Shown here: positions 8,553-17,812 of the stretch, piece by piece
Numbering within the stretch: position 1 is the first letter of the stretch
How the letters are laid out: every line of letters starts with the position of its first letter
NCBI GenBank assembly: GCA_029846755.1
Contig: JARWBI010000014.1
Span: 1-57,573 of the forward strand
From: Falsirhodobacter flavus
Lineage (GTDB): Bacteria; Pseudomonadota; Alphaproteobacteria; Rhodobacterales; Rhodobacteraceae
Reading direction: 5' to 3'
DNA length: 57,573 nt
Translations under genes and position numbers: made by a program
Notes under the pieces: model-generated
What the model was told of the DNA's origin: nothing
The model's input: the letters and a program-made list of their open reading frames with translations, nothing else
Database searches by the model: none

Positions 8553-9557
8553 TCAGGAGACAAGGCGCGGGCCCCAGCCGAATTTGTAATTCGCAGGCCG
8601 GATCAGGCTGAGCGCGGGGTGAAGCAGCAGCTTTGCCACCGCCGAATACCGCCCCTCGGCCAGAAGGACGCCAAGCCCGCCCTGCGCCAGAAGCGTGAAG
8701 GCGGTGCGCCCGTATCCTTCGTTGCACAGGCTGCGCAGCCAGAATTGCAGCGCATCAGCCAGGGCGGGGCGGGCGGCGGGGCTGGGATAGCTGCCCGCGC
8801 GCTGACGCTTCAGCAGAAGGGCCAGCCCTTGGGCCACCGCCTTCATGGATTTCGTCAGGCTGTCGGCATTGTCCTCGCGCGCGGCGACCATGACGGGTTC
8901 GTGGATCGCAACGACCTTGCCCTGACCGTCGAGGCGATAGAACAGGTCCGTATCCTCGCCCCCCAGGATCTTGGGAAGAAAGCCCCCCAGCCGGTCGAAG
9001 GTGGCGCGGCGGATCGCGAAATAGCCCGAGCCGATCAGTCCGTTCATCTGGTCCCGCATCGGAAAGAAGCCGGGATGGCTGCTGGTGCGGGGGGCGGTGC
9101 GGATCCAGCCCGGAACGGTGCCGGAAAAGCCGCGGGTCGAAAAGAAGACCGCAACCGCATCGCCTGCGGCGGCCAGCGTATCGCCCAATGTCTCCGCGCT
9201 CCACGGCAGCCACAGATCGTCACTGTCGACGAAGACGATCCAGTCGCGGGTGGAGGATGCAACGCCCGTGTTGCGCGCCGCCCCCGGTCCGCCGTTTTCC
9301 TGCGCGACAAGCTGCATGCGCGCAGCAAGGTTCGGGGCCAGCCCATCGCGGAAACGGGCAGCGGCCTCGCGGCTGCCATCGGTGGATCCGTCATCGACCA
9401 CGATCACCTCGGCCCCCGCCATCAAAGCAGGCTGCAGGCTGTTCAGACAGTCCGCCAGCATCCTTTCGCGGTTATAGACGGGGATCACGATGGACGCCCG
9501 TGCCAGCGCGGGTTCCGGCGTGTTGTCCGTAAAAGGCCGCAAGGGCTGGCTTTGCAT
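8553..9557 (-). CDS. Glycosyltransferase family 2
   Basis: A GT-A enzyme of about 334 residues when started at ATG 9557, which has GGAAG upstream; longer frames into the promoter region have no family similarity. Visible motifs are ASIVIPVYNRERMLADCL, VVDDGSTDGS, the metal-binding DSDDLW and the later GGEDTDLFYRL, which resembles the ED catalytic-base region. It is the first gene of the minus-strand operon with the flippase and pyruvyltransferase, and is transcribed divergently from the GT2 at 9768. Confidence 0.86.
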   Translation of the reverse strand: MQSQPLRPFTDNTPEPALARASIVIPVYNRERMLADCLNSLQPALMAGAEVIVVDDGSTDGSREAAARFRDGLAPNLAARMQLVAQENGGPGAARNTGVASSTRDWIVFVDSDDLWLPWSAETLGDTLAAAGDAVAVFFSTRGFSGTVPGWIRTAPRTSSHPGFFPMRDQMNGLIGSGYFAIRRATFDRLGGFLPKILGGEDTDLFYRLDGQGKVVAIHEPVMVAAREDNADSLTKSMKAVAQGLALLLKRQRAGSYPSPAARPALADALQFWLRSLCNEGYGRTAFTLLAQGGLGVLLAEGRYSAVAKLLLHPALSLIRPANYKFGWGPRLVS

Positions 9558-9582
9558 TCCAAATCTTCCGGGTCGTCGGGGC

Positions 9583-9677
9583 ATGCTGCAGTTGCAAACT
9601 AGCATGAACCGGGAAAGTGGAAACCCCGCATAGCCCGCCTGCGGCATCTTTCCACCTATCGGCAGGCTTATGCTGCA
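9583..9677. promoter_or_regulatory. Candidate operator repeats in a divergent promoter region
   Basis: ATGCTGCAGTTGCAAA at 9583 and ATGCTGCAACTGCGAAA at 9670 are direct repeats that share the 8-mer ATGCTGCA and most of the following bases. They lie between two divergent glycosyltransferase operons. The same 8-mer and its inverse occur in the other large divergent promoter (24455-24485). The binding protein is unknown. Confidence 0.3.
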
Positions 9678-9767
9678 ACTGCGAAAAGATCGGCGCTTGG
9701 CAATTGCGTCGCGCAGCGATCCGGGGAATAGTCGCGAAGGTTCGTTCATTTATTCGAGTTTCAAGGC

Positions 9768-10745
9768 ATGGCTTCCACCGATCCCCGCCTGTCGATCATC
9801 GTCGTCAGCTATAACACCCGCGAGATGACGCTGGAGGCGCTGCGTTCGGTCAAGGCGCAGACGAAGACGTCCTACGAGCTGATCGTGGTGGACAACGCCT
9901 CGGCGGACGGATCGGCCGAGGCGATCGCGGCGGAGTTTCCCGATATCCACCTGATGGCGGAAACCGCGAACCATGGCTTTGCCAAGGCCAACAACATCGC
10001 TGCCGAACATGCGCGCGGGGAATATGTGCTGCTGCTGAACCCCGACACGGTGGTTCTGGACGGCGCGATCGACAAGCTGATGGCCTTTGCCGAACGCACG
10101 CCCAAGGCGCTGATCTGGGGCGGGCGCACGGTGTTCGGCGATGGCAGCCTGAACATCGCGTCCTGCTGGCGGCGCATGACGCTGTGGAACGTGTTCTGCC
10201 GTAGCACGGGTTTGACCGGGATGTTCCCAAAGTCCGAGATATTCAATTCAGAAGCCTATGGCGGATGGCAGCGCGACACGGAACGCGCGGTCGATGTGGT
10301 CGTGGGTGCGTTCATGCTGATGCCGCTGTCCTTGTGGCACAAGTTGGGCGGGTTCGACCTGCAATTTGTTATGTATGGCGAGGAGGCCGACCTGTGCCTG
10401 CGCGCCCGTGCCTTCGGGGCCGATCCGCGCGTGACGCCCGAGGCCGAGATCATCCACTATGTTGGCGCGTCGAACGCCTTGCGGGTCAACAAAGAGATCA
10501 TGCTGCTAAAGGCTAAGGCCTTGTTGATTCGGCGGCATTTCCCCGAATGGCAGCGGCCTCTTGCTCTGTGGCTGTTCAGGATGTGGCCGTTAAGCCGGTA
10601 TGCTGCGTTGTCACTGCTGGCGTCTCTGCCGGGGCAGGGCAAGCGTCGTGCTTCAGCCGGGGATTGGGGGCAAATCTGGAAGCGCCGCGGCGAATGGCAG
10701 GAGGGTTACGCCCCGCTGCCCAAGTTGCAGGAGAGCCGCGCATGA
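9768..10745 (+). CDS. Glycosyltransferase family 2 (rhamnosyltransferase-like)
   Basis: A 325-residue GT2 of the type often annotated as rhamnosyltransferase. It has LSIIVVSYNTREMTLEAL, VVDNASADGS, HGFAKANNIAAEHA, the NPDT metal-binding motif and GEEADLCLRARAFG. The C-terminal 80 residues contain a hydrophobic stretch (ALWLFRMWPLSRYAALSLLASL) that may associate with the membrane. It starts a plus-strand operon and overlaps the next GT2 by ATGA. The sugar transferred is not determined. Confidence 0.87.
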   Translation: MASTDPRLSIIVVSYNTREMTLEALRSVKAQTKTSYELIVVDNASADGSAEAIAAEFPDIHLMAETANHGFAKANNIAAEHARGEYVLLLNPDTVVLDGAIDKLMAFAERTPKALIWGGRTVFGDGSLNIASCWRRMTLWNVFCRSTGLTGMFPKSEIFNSEAYGGWQRDTERAVDVVVGAFMLMPLSLWHKLGGFDLQFVMYGEEADLCLRARAFGADPRVTPEAEIIHYVGASNALRVNKEIMLLKAKALLIRRHFPEWQRPLALWLFRMWPLSRYAALSLLASLPGQGKRRASAGDWGQIWKRRGEWQEGYAPLPKLQESRA

Positions 10746-11617
10746 GCCCGCGCGTTTCCATCATCCTGCCCGCCTATAACCGCGAAACGCTGGTGGCCCG
10801 CGCCATCGACAGCGTTCTGGCCCAGACCTTCACCGATTTCGAATTGATCGTGGTGGATGATGCGTCCAAGGACGGCACCCGCGCCGTGCTGGAACGCTAT
10901 CGCGACGTGCCGCGGGTGAAGCTGATCCTGTCGGATGTGAACCGGGGCGGATCGGGCGCGCGCAATCTTGGCATTGAGGCAGCGGCGGGCGAGCTGATCG
11001 CCTTTCAGGACAGCGACGATGTCTGGCTGCCGGGGAAGCTGGCCGCGCAGGTCGCGGCGCTGGATGCGAACCCCGAGGCGGGGCTGTGCTATTGCGGATC
11101 GCTGTTTTCCGAAGGGGCGCGCAGCTATTACATCCCCGAACAGGTGTTCGATCGCTATGACGGCGACATGAGCCGCGAGATCCTGCGCCGCAACACCACC
11201 AGCACGCAGGTTCTGGTCGTCCGGCGCGAGGTGCTGGACCGCGCGGGGCATTTCGACGCCACGCTGAAACGGTTCCAGGATTGGGACCTGATGATCCGCG
11301 TCGCGCAGGAAGCACCCTTCGTGTTCCTGCCCGAGCCGATGGCGGTGATCTATGCCACGCCCGGCAACATCTCGTCCTTCGTGGCGAACGATGCGATCTG
11401 CCGCGCGGCGATCCTGTCGAAATACGAGGCTCTTTTCGCCCGCGCGCCGGAACACCGCGCCCGCAACCATTACATTACTGGGCGGATCTGGCAAAAACTG
11501 GGCGAGCGCGAAAAGGCCCGCCCCCACCTGCGCGCCGCCCTTGCTGCGCAGCCGGGATTGAAGCCCGCGATTTCATGGGCGCAAAGCCTGCTGCCTAGGC
11601 GCTCTCCCGCTGCCTAG
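10742..11617 (+). CDS. Glycosyltransferase family 2
   Basis: A 291-residue GT2 that starts at ATG 10742 within the stop of the preceding GT2. It shows VSIILPAYNRETLVARAIDSVL, VVDDASKDGT, GARNLGIEAA and the DSDDVW metal motif, and a later DWDLMIRVAQ segment at the catalytic-base position. The last 50 residues look like a short alpha-helical repeat (ARNHYITGRIWQKLGEREKA). It probably acts right after the upstream GT2 on the same repeat unit. Confidence 0.87.
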   Translation: MSPRVSIILPAYNRETLVARAIDSVLAQTFTDFELIVVDDASKDGTRAVLERYRDVPRVKLILSDVNRGGSGARNLGIEAAAGELIAFQDSDDVWLPGKLAAQVAALDANPEAGLCYCGSLFSEGARSYYIPEQVFDRYDGDMSREILRRNTTSTQVLVVRREVLDRAGHFDATLKRFQDWDLMIRVAQEAPFVFLPEPMAVIYATPGNISSFVANDAICRAAILSKYEALFARAPEHRARNHYITGRIWQKLGEREKARPHLRAALAAQPGLKPAISWAQSLLPRRSPAA

Positions 11618-11687
11618 CGACGGCCTTCATTGCCGATATTACCTTATCGGCCTACCATCTCTGCGCTGCAGTATTTTATGGTAGGGA

Positions 11688-12758
11688 TTGCTTATTCGCC
11701 ACAAAACCCAAGTAGTCCCATATCCCCTAGAAGAACTTCTAAGTCGTGAGACTTCGGAGGCGATCCAAATCGCGCGTGTGTTGTGCATCATATTCATGAT
11801 CTCGGTCCATTTCTGGCCGGGGGCAAAGCAAGTGCTTCATGCCGATGTGCCAGCGGTGCTGCATGTCTTCTATGACATCGTGATCGATTATCTGGGGCGC
11901 GGGTCGGTGCCGCTGCTCAGCACGGTGTCAGGGATATTGCTGACGATCTCGGCCGCACGGCATCCGGTGCCGTTGCGCCTGCTGCCGGGCAAGGCGCGCA
12001 GCCTGCTTGTGCCGATGTTGACGTGGTCGGCGGTGATGGTGGCCCTGGCGGTGCTGAATGCCGTGTTGCTGCATGACCGGACCGAATTGCCGTTGGGCGC
12101 GATGGGCTGGGTCAACGCCTTCTTTGCGCTGACGGCACCGCCCGCGAACCTGCCGCTGGCCTTTCTGCGCGATGTCTTCGTGGCGGCGGCGATCGGGCTT
12201 CTGGCGATCGGCGTCCACCGCCGCCTGCCGGTGGCAGGGGTGCTGCTTTTGCTGACGGCGGCGGCGATGGAGGGGGGCACGGGCGGCATCCTGCTGCTGC
12301 GCCCGCAGATCCTGACCTTCTTCGCCCTTGGCATCCTGCTCAGCTGGGCGGGGGCTGCGAATTTCGTGCCGCGCTGGTGGCTTGTGCTGGGGATGCTGGT
12401 GCTGGACGTGACGCTTCAGATATTTCCGGTCACGGGCGTGGCCGGAGAGTTCTTGCACGCCTATCTGAACCGGATCGCGATGATGCTTCTGATGTGGCGC
12501 GTGGCGATTGCCATCGTCCGGGCGGGCGGTCCTGCACATCGGACGATCCGTCGGCTGGAGCCTTATGTCTTCACCATCTTCTGCACCCATATGATCATGG
12601 TTTCCGCCGTCGCGGTGCTTGCGGGCAAGGCAGGAATAGAAGTGGAAGATGCAGCCTATCCGCTGCTGTTCCTGGCGCAGTTTCCGCTTGCGGTGATGCT
12701 TGCCGTGGCCATTGCAACCGCAAGGCGGCGCGTGCTGTCGAAAGCTCCGATCCAGTGA
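11688..12758 (+). CDS. Acyltransferase family 3 membrane protein
   Basis: A 356-residue polytopic membrane protein resembling the acyltransferase-3 family (OafA/ExoZ-like, about 10 membrane segments). The first membrane helix contains the family-like IARVLCIIFMISVHFWPG with the conserved His. A late EPYVFTIFCTHMIMV segment is typical of the C-terminal half. Such proteins move acetyl or other acyl groups across the membrane onto surface sugars. The start is uncertain: TTG 11688 is the only in-frame start that keeps the first helix intact. It follows two GT2 genes after a gap of 70 bases. Confidence 0.72.
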   Translation: MLIRHKTQVVPYPLEELLSRETSEAIQIARVLCIIFMISVHFWPGAKQVLHADVPAVLHVFYDIVIDYLGRGSVPLLSTVSGILLTISAARHPVPLRLLPGKARSLLVPMLTWSAVMVALAVLNAVLLHDRTELPLGAMGWVNAFFALTAPPANLPLAFLRDVFVAAAIGLLAIGVHRRLPVAGVLLLLTAAAMEGGTGGILLLRPQILTFFALGILLSWAGAANFVPRWWLVLGMLVLDVTLQIFPVTGVAGEFLHAYLNRIAMMLLMWRVAIAIVRAGGPAHRTIRRLEPYVFTIFCTHMIMVSAVAVLAGKAGIEVEDAAYPLLFLAQFPLAVMLAVAIATARRRVLSKAPIQ

Positions 12759-12920
12759 TGAAAAGACGCGCAATCCCGGCAGAAAATCGCCGGATTTCGG
12801 GCTGATATCTTGCCTTTGGAGGGTCGCGCGCCACGATCCCGTCGGATTTGAGGTTTCTTCTTCGCGGGGATGTGTGCAATCCTCGCCGCAGCGCGGCAAT
12901 GGGAACGGAGTGCTGACGGC

Positions 12921-12991
12921 GAGAGCGGATTTCACGACCTTCCCCGGCCCCGGCCGGATGCGGAACCTTCCATATTGTGAGAGCGGATTTC
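12921..12991. repeat. 13-bp direct repeat in the leader of the GDP-mannose dehydrogenase gene
   Basis: GAGAGCGGATTTC occurs at 12921-12933 and again at 12979-12991, in the 297-base gap before the dehydrogenase gene. It may be a regulator site or a leftover duplication. Nothing else recognisable was seen in this gap. Confidence 0.35.
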
Positions 12992-13055
12992 GCCGGGCCC
13001 GACCAGCCCGGCTACAACGAATTGCCCGGCCGGATGGCGGCAAAAGGAGCTTGAG

Positions 13056-14318
13056 ATGAAGATCGCGGTTTTTGGCCTTGGCTATGTTGGCTTTACCGGC
13101 ATGTGCTGCATGGCGAAGCAGGGGCATGAGGTGATCGGCTTCGACGTCAGCGCCCCCAAGGTCGAGGCGATCAACGCGGGCCGCTCGCCCATCACCGAAC
13201 CGGGCGTAGACGAGCTTCTGACCGAAGGGCTGGCGAAGGGGCTGATCTCGGCCCATACCTCGATCGGGGATCGGCTGGCGGGCTGCGACATGGCTATCGT
13301 CTGCGTCGGGACGCCCTCGGCGCCGGACGGGTCGCACAACATGACCTATATCGCCGAAGTGTCGCGCCAGATCGCGCAGGCCCTGCCGGAAGGTGGGTCG
13401 ATCACCGTCGTCTACCGCTCGACCATCCGCCCCGGCTCGATGGAGCATCTGATCTCGCCCATCTTCGAGGGCGTGATGGGCGCGCGGTTCGATGCCGAGG
13501 TCGAGCTGGTCTATAACCCCGAATTCCTGCGCGAAGGGTCCGCCATCAAGGATTACTTCCAGCCGCCCAAGATCGTGGTCGGCACCAAGGACGGCAGCCC
13601 GTCGGCACGGATGAACGCGCTGAACGAAGGGCTGGACGCGCCGATCTTCAACATCCCCTTCGCGGAATCGCAGTTGACCAAGTTCGTGGACAACACCTGG
13701 CACGCGGTGAAGGTCGCCTTCGCCAACGAGGTGGGCCGCATCTGTCTGCAACTGGGCCTGTCGGCGCAGACGGTGCACGAGATCTTCATCTCGGACACCA
13801 AGCTGAACATCTCGCCCTATTACCTGCGTCCGGGTGGGGCGTTTGGGGGGTCGTGCCTGCCGAAGGACGTGCGCGCACTGCAGTTCATCGCCAATGACAG
13901 CGGCGCGAACACGCAGCTCATCAACTCGCTGCTGAATTCGAACGAGGCGCATAAGTATCGGCTGTTCCAGCACGCGGTGAAGGGGCTGAAGCCGGGCGCG
14001 AAGGTGCTGCTGGCGGGTCTGGCCTTCAAGGCCGACACGGACGATCTGCGCGAAAGCCCGAATATCGACCTGGCCCGCAACCTGCTGCGCGAAGGATACG
14101 AGCTGTCGGTCTTCGATCCGGCGGTGGAGCCGCGCAATCTGGTCGGCGCGAACCTTGGTTATGCCTTCACCACCCTGCCGGAGCTGTCGAAGATCTTCGT
14201 CTCGCGCGAGAAGGCGGAGTCGATGCAGTTTGACCGCGTCATCGTGACCAATGCCACCGGCAAGAAGATCACGCTGCCCAAGGGGCAGGACGTCGTAAAC
14301 CTTGGCTCCCTGGCCTGA
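13056..14318 (+). CDS. GDP-mannose 6-dehydrogenase (AlgD-like) of the UDP-glucose/GDP-mannose dehydrogenase family
   Basis: A 420-residue NAD-dependent enzyme that oxidises a nucleotide sugar at C6 to the uronic acid. The NAD-binding GLGYVG is at residue 7, followed by CVGTPS, NPEFLREGSAIKDY, FANEVG, the catalytic-Cys motif GGSCLPKDVRAL and FKADTDDLRESP. The combination GGSCLPKDVRAL and TDDLRESP matches AlgD-type GDP-mannose dehydrogenases more closely than UDP-glucose enzymes, and the plasmid also carries a GDP-mannose synthesis gene (33784-35220). AGGAGCTTGAG precedes ATG 13056. It is followed after 10 bases by a GT4. A UDP-sugar substrate cannot be excluded from motifs alone. Confidence 0.8.
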   Translation: MKIAVFGLGYVGFTGMCCMAKQGHEVIGFDVSAPKVEAINAGRSPITEPGVDELLTEGLAKGLISAHTSIGDRLAGCDMAIVCVGTPSAPDGSHNMTYIAEVSRQIAQALPEGGSITVVYRSTIRPGSMEHLISPIFEGVMGARFDAEVELVYNPEFLREGSAIKDYFQPPKIVVGTKDGSPSARMNALNEGLDAPIFNIPFAESQLTKFVDNTWHAVKVAFANEVGRICLQLGLSAQTVHEIFISDTKLNISPYYLRPGGAFGGSCLPKDVRALQFIANDSGANTQLINSLLNSNEAHKYRLFQHAVKGLKPGAKVLLAGLAFKADTDDLRESPNIDLARNLLREGYELSVFDPAVEPRNLVGANLGYAFTTLPELSKIFVSREKAESMQFDRVIVTNATGKKITLPKGQDVVNLGSLA

Positions 14319-14328
14319 GGAGGCGGAG

Positions 14329-15573
14329 ATGAACGCATTCACCCCCGCGGCGACGGAAGGTTACGGCACCCGTTTCGGCATCGACCCCAAGGCGATGGCG
14401 GGGCGCAAGGTGCTTATTATCGTCGAAAACCTGCCGCTGCCCTTCGACCGCCGCGTTTGGCAGGAAGCGCAGACGCTGAAGGCCGCAGGCGCCGTGGTGT
14501 CGATCATCTGCCCCACCGGCAAGGGATACGAGGCCCCCTACGAGGAGCTGAACGGCATCCACATCTATCGCCATCCGCTGGCCGAAGGGCAGGGCGCGGC
14601 GGGGTATCTGAAGGAATATTCGGTCGCCCTGTGGCACGAGACGCGGTTGGCGTGGAAGATCCTGTTCAAGCACGGCTTCGACACGATCCACGGCTGCAAC
14701 CCGCCCGATCTGATCTTCCTTGTCGCCGCGCCCTTCAAGCTTTTGGGCAAGCGGTATCTGTTCGACCATCACGACATCAACCCCGAGCTGTGGGAAGCCA
14801 AGTTCAACAAGCGCGGCTTCTTCTGGAAGATGCTGCTCTGGGCGGAATGGCTGAACTTCAAGACTGCCAAGGTCGTGATCTCGACCAACGAAAGCTATCG
14901 CAAGATCGCGATCGAACGGGGCGGCAAGCGGCCCGAGGATGTGTTCGTCGTGCGGTCGGGGCCGGACCTGAGCCGCATCCGCGCCGTGCCGCATAACGAG
15001 GCGCTGAAGAACGGACGCCAATATCTGGTCGGCTATGTCGGCGTGATGGGCGAGCAGGAAGGGATCGACCTGCTGCTGGAATCCGTCCGCCATCTGGTGG
15101 ACCGGGGCCGCAACGACATCCAGTTCGTGCTGGTCGGCGGCGGTCCCGCGCTGGAGGATCTGAAGGCGATGTCAGCGCGGCTGGGCCTGTCGGATCACGT
15201 GACCTTCACGGGACGCGCACCGGACCAGCTTCTGCTGGAGGCGCTGTCGACCGCCGATGTCTGCGTGAACCCGGACCGGGTGAACCCGATGAACGACAAG
15301 TCCACCATGAACAAGATCCTCGAATACATGGCGCTGGAAAAGCCAATCGTGCAGTTCGAGGTGACCGAGGGCCGCGTATCCGCCGCCGAGGCATCGCTTT
15401 ACGCCGCCCCGAACGACACGGTGGATTTCGCCGACAAGATCGAGCTGTTGCTGAACGACCCCGAAATGCGCGCGCGCATGGGCGCCTTCGGCAAGGCGCG
15501 GGTGTCGAACGACCTGCACTGGGGCACGTCGATCCCGCCGCTGCTGGCGGCGTATGAAAAAGTTAAAAGCTAA
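14329..15573 (+). CDS. Glycosyltransferase family 4
   Basis: A 414-residue GT-B enzyme of the WbuB/WcaI-like subgroup. It shows VENLPLPFDRRVWQEAQTLK near the start, IHGCNPPD, FDHHDINPELW, YVGVMGEQEGID, LVGGGPALEDL and STMNKILEYMALEKPIVQF in the donor-binding part. The ATG at 14329 has a strong GAGGAGGCGGAG ribosome site, so the in-frame upstream extension is not needed. It lies 10 bases after the nucleotide-sugar dehydrogenase and likely transfers the uronic acid or a related sugar. Its 3' end marks a sharp change to the AT-rich insert. Confidence 0.88.
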   Translation: MNAFTPAATEGYGTRFGIDPKAMAGRKVLIIVENLPLPFDRRVWQEAQTLKAAGAVVSIICPTGKGYEAPYEELNGIHIYRHPLAEGQGAAGYLKEYSVALWHETRLAWKILFKHGFDTIHGCNPPDLIFLVAAPFKLLGKRYLFDHHDINPELWEAKFNKRGFFWKMLLWAEWLNFKTAKVVISTNESYRKIAIERGGKRPEDVFVVRSGPDLSRIRAVPHNEALKNGRQYLVGYVGVMGEQEGIDLLLESVRHLVDRGRNDIQFVLVGGGPALEDLKAMSARLGLSDHVTFTGRAPDQLLLEALSTADVCVNPDRVNPMNDKSTMNKILEYMALEKPIVQFEVTEGRVSAAEASLYAAPNDTVDFADKIELLLNDPEMRARMGAFGKARVSNDLHWGTSIPPLLAAYEKVKS

Positions 15574-15576
15574 GGA

Positions 15577-16698
15577 TCATCGCTCGACTGGATGCTTTAG
15601 TTTTAATAGGTCGCTTAAAAAAGAATGAGCGCCATAACCAGAGTCGAGATCGATATCTGAGCCAATTACTGGAACATAGTCCTGCCAACGGGCGCCTGTT
15701 CCGGAGAAAAGCGCACCAAGCCGCGCGTTTCTGCCATAGAGATAGTTACTTCCTATGGATGAGTCGCGAGTCTCATCCATAATCGTCTTGGCCACATTGC
15801 CTTCAACCACCACCCCAGAATTCCCCAAAGGTGATTTATCTGATAGACGAATAACCGCGCCGCTGTCGTTAGAGGATGGGATAAGAGTATTGTTCCTTAT
15901 CAATACGCTCTCAACCCCACCCGTGATGAAAATAGAGTTCGGAGATGAGACTGAGATCAGGTTCTCTTCGACACGAATGTTTCTATAGCCATCATCACCT
16001 GCATCAGAGATGTAAATACCTTGGGGCGATCTATTGGGACCAGTCTTAGGGTCATCGTAAAATACGTTCCGCCGAATTATTATGTCGTGTGGCGTAACAC
16101 CCTCAGCTGCAAATATTTGAAGAAAATCCGGATGCTTCGGCGGCTCCGATACGACGTCATGTAGAACATTGTACTCAAGTAGTCCACTATGACTTTTACC
16201 GGTGATGCGAATTAGATCTTCTGATGCGCCACCAAATAGATTCCTTAGGACTTGAAATTGAGCTACGTTGTTAAGAACTAAAGCAAAGGTTCCAGCTTTG
16301 ACTTCGCTATCAACGACCGAAAATGTCTCGACATCTCGTGCATAGATCATACCGCTTATAATCGTGTGGGATATCGATAAATTACTTGCGTTGACCGCTC
16401 GAATATCATCATCAACTGAGAGATTTTCTAGGTTGACGTTGGAAGCGTTCTTAGAAAATTCCAGCCTTTCGAATCGCGCGCCGCCATCATTCTTTGAGCG
16501 AAGGGTTACGACTTCCGAGTATGACTCCGTAAAGTTCACTGATCCGTAGTTTCCGTCATCGACAATAATTACATCTCCACCAGATGTATTCTGCAGCGCA
16601 TCCATTAACGCATCACGATCTGAAACGATTATTTCTTCTGCAGTCAGCAATGTTGGCGAGAAGATTATAGTAGTAACGAGAAGCTTATATTTAACCAT
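15577..16698 (-). CDS. Exported right-handed beta-helix protein (paralogue of the one at 105-2345)
   Basis: A 373-residue protein starting at ATG 16698 with AGGA upstream. A Sec signal peptide is visible (MVKYKLLVTTIIFSPTLLTA). The mature part is a parallel beta-helix with segments matching the larger protein at 105-2345: IRRNVFYDDPKTG, SPQGIYI, GYRNIRVEENLI, NSIFITGG and VLIRNNTLIPSSND. It lacks the LamG modules. The family includes alginate and chondroitin lyases and mannuronan epimerases; the catalytic type is not clear. It is the last gene of an AT-rich minus-strand operon with a Wzy-like polymerase and an acyltransferase, so it probably acts on that polymer in the periplasm. Confidence 0.8.
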   Translation of the reverse strand: MVKYKLLVTTIIFSPTLLTAEEIIVSDRDALMDALQNTSGGDVIIVDDGNYGSVNFTESYSEVVTLRSKNDGGARFERLEFSKNASNVNLENLSVDDDIRAVNASNLSISHTIISGMIYARDVETFSVVDSEVKAGTFALVLNNVAQFQVLRNLFGGASEDLIRITGKSHSGLLEYNVLHDVVSEPPKHPDFLQIFAAEGVTPHDIIIRRNVFYDDPKTGPNRSPQGIYISDAGDDGYRNIRVEENLISVSSPNSIFITGGVESVLIRNNTLIPSSNDSGAVIRLSDKSPLGNSGVVVEGNVAKTIMDETRDSSIGSNYLYGRNARLGALFSGTGARWQDYVPVIGSDIDLDSGYGAHSFLSDLLKLKHPVER

Positions 16699-16729
16699 TT
16701 TTATCCTGCTTCGTTTGGCCTGGCCAGGC

Positions 16730-17812
16730 TCATTGCGTTTTCCTTTTTGAATAGGAGTTTGCTTTGCGGATGGCGGGGGCTTCAACAATATACCAAGAAG
16801 CGGCAGAAATTAGGATAGTTATCGGAAGTGACCATGCTATATTTAACATGGGCGATCCATCTCCGAACCAATATACGACCAAACCTTGCACCGGAAAGGC
16901 ATAAATATAAATTCCATATGAGTAATCGCCGATGCCGTTAAATTTGAGCAAAGTTCTGCTTCTTGGGACATAAGCAAGGAAAAAGGTGCCGTATGCAATT
17001 GCAATGACTAACGCGGGAAATCCAATAGATGTACCAACAGATACATATGCAAGCGTTACAAGAAGTAATGCAAAGACAAGGCTTATTTTAATGGCAAATC
17101 TGAATGTGTACATGACCATGCCAACAACAAAAGGAAAGGAGAGTTTGTGTAAATTTTGAAACTTGGTATCTAGGTTCGGAACGAAGAAACTCGTCGTTAT
17201 CCAAAAAGCAAAAAAGAGTATGAAAAATATCAACATCAATCGATGTCGTTTAATTATACCCAGAACGCCAAGCAAAAGAACTAGGCAATAACACAACACC
17301 TCGTAGAGCAGTGTCCATATCGAGCCCTCTACCGTAGGGTACGGGTTCGTGCCGAATACACCAGGCAAAGTGTATTGAACGTCGAAAAGAGCTATATTTC
17401 GAAAAACAAAAAAATACACATCACGGTGCGATAGGTAATCTTGCACGGGGAGCGTCGTCACAGCCGGCCCCAGAAGAAACGCAACGATGAACATAGATAT
17501 GATAAGTCCGGGGAAAAGCCTGTAACTCCGAGATACTATAAACTGCCAAGCTGAGTTTGTTCGATCAAAGCTCGATGAAATGAAATACCCTGAAACCGAG
17601 AAGAATAAGAATACTGCGAGAGAGCCAAGAGAATAGCCCGTTATGGAAACCATGGGCTCTTGGGCGCTGGATCCTATTGCAATCGGCCAAGCGTGTGAGA
17701 CCAACACGGCGGTTGCTGCTAAGGCCCTGATCAAGTTGAAGTTGTTATCCCGACCTACTGCCACATTACCAAGTTTGACAGCACCGCCAAAGTTCATGCT
17801 GGCAATCGTCAT
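16730..17812 (-). CDS. Acyltransferase family 3 (OafA/ExoZ-like)
   Basis: A 360-residue polytopic membrane protein of the acyltransferase-3 family. The diagnostic start NFNLIRALAATAVLVSHAWP has the conserved Arg and His; SGYFISSSF and SRSYRLFPGLIISM follow. About ten hydrophobic helices run to the C-terminus. Its start overlaps the stop of the upstream Wzy-like gene (ATGA). It would acetylate or otherwise acylate the surface polysaccharide. The gene is AT-rich relative to the plasmid: bases 17161-17220 contain 23 G or C of 60, compared with 42 of 60 at 5041-5100. Confidence 0.88.
   Translation of the reverse strand: MTIASMNFGGAVKLGNVAVGRDNNFNLIRALAATAVLVSHAWPIAIGSSAQEPMVSITGYSLGSLAVFLFFSVSGYFISSSFDRTNSAWQFIVSRSYRLFPGLIISMFIVAFLLGPAVTTLPVQDYLSHRDVYFFVFRNIALFDVQYTLPGVFGTNPYPTVEGSIWTLLYEVLCYCLVLLLGVLGIIKRHRLMLIFFILFFAFWITTSFFVPNLDTKFQNLHKLSFPFVVGMVMYTFRFAIKISLVFALLLVTLAYVSVGTSIGFPALVIAIAYGTFFLAYVPRSRTLLKFNGIGDYSYGIYIYAFPVQGLVVYWFGDGSPMLNIAWSLPITILISAASWYIVEAPAIRKANSYSKRKTQ

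Noticed and set aside
11928-14342. An 804-codon minus-strand frame across the dehydrogenase and acyltransferase genes
   Set aside because: It covers two clear plus-strand genes and an intergenic region, and its translation is rich in His, Arg and Gln, typical of antisense frames in GC-rich DNA.
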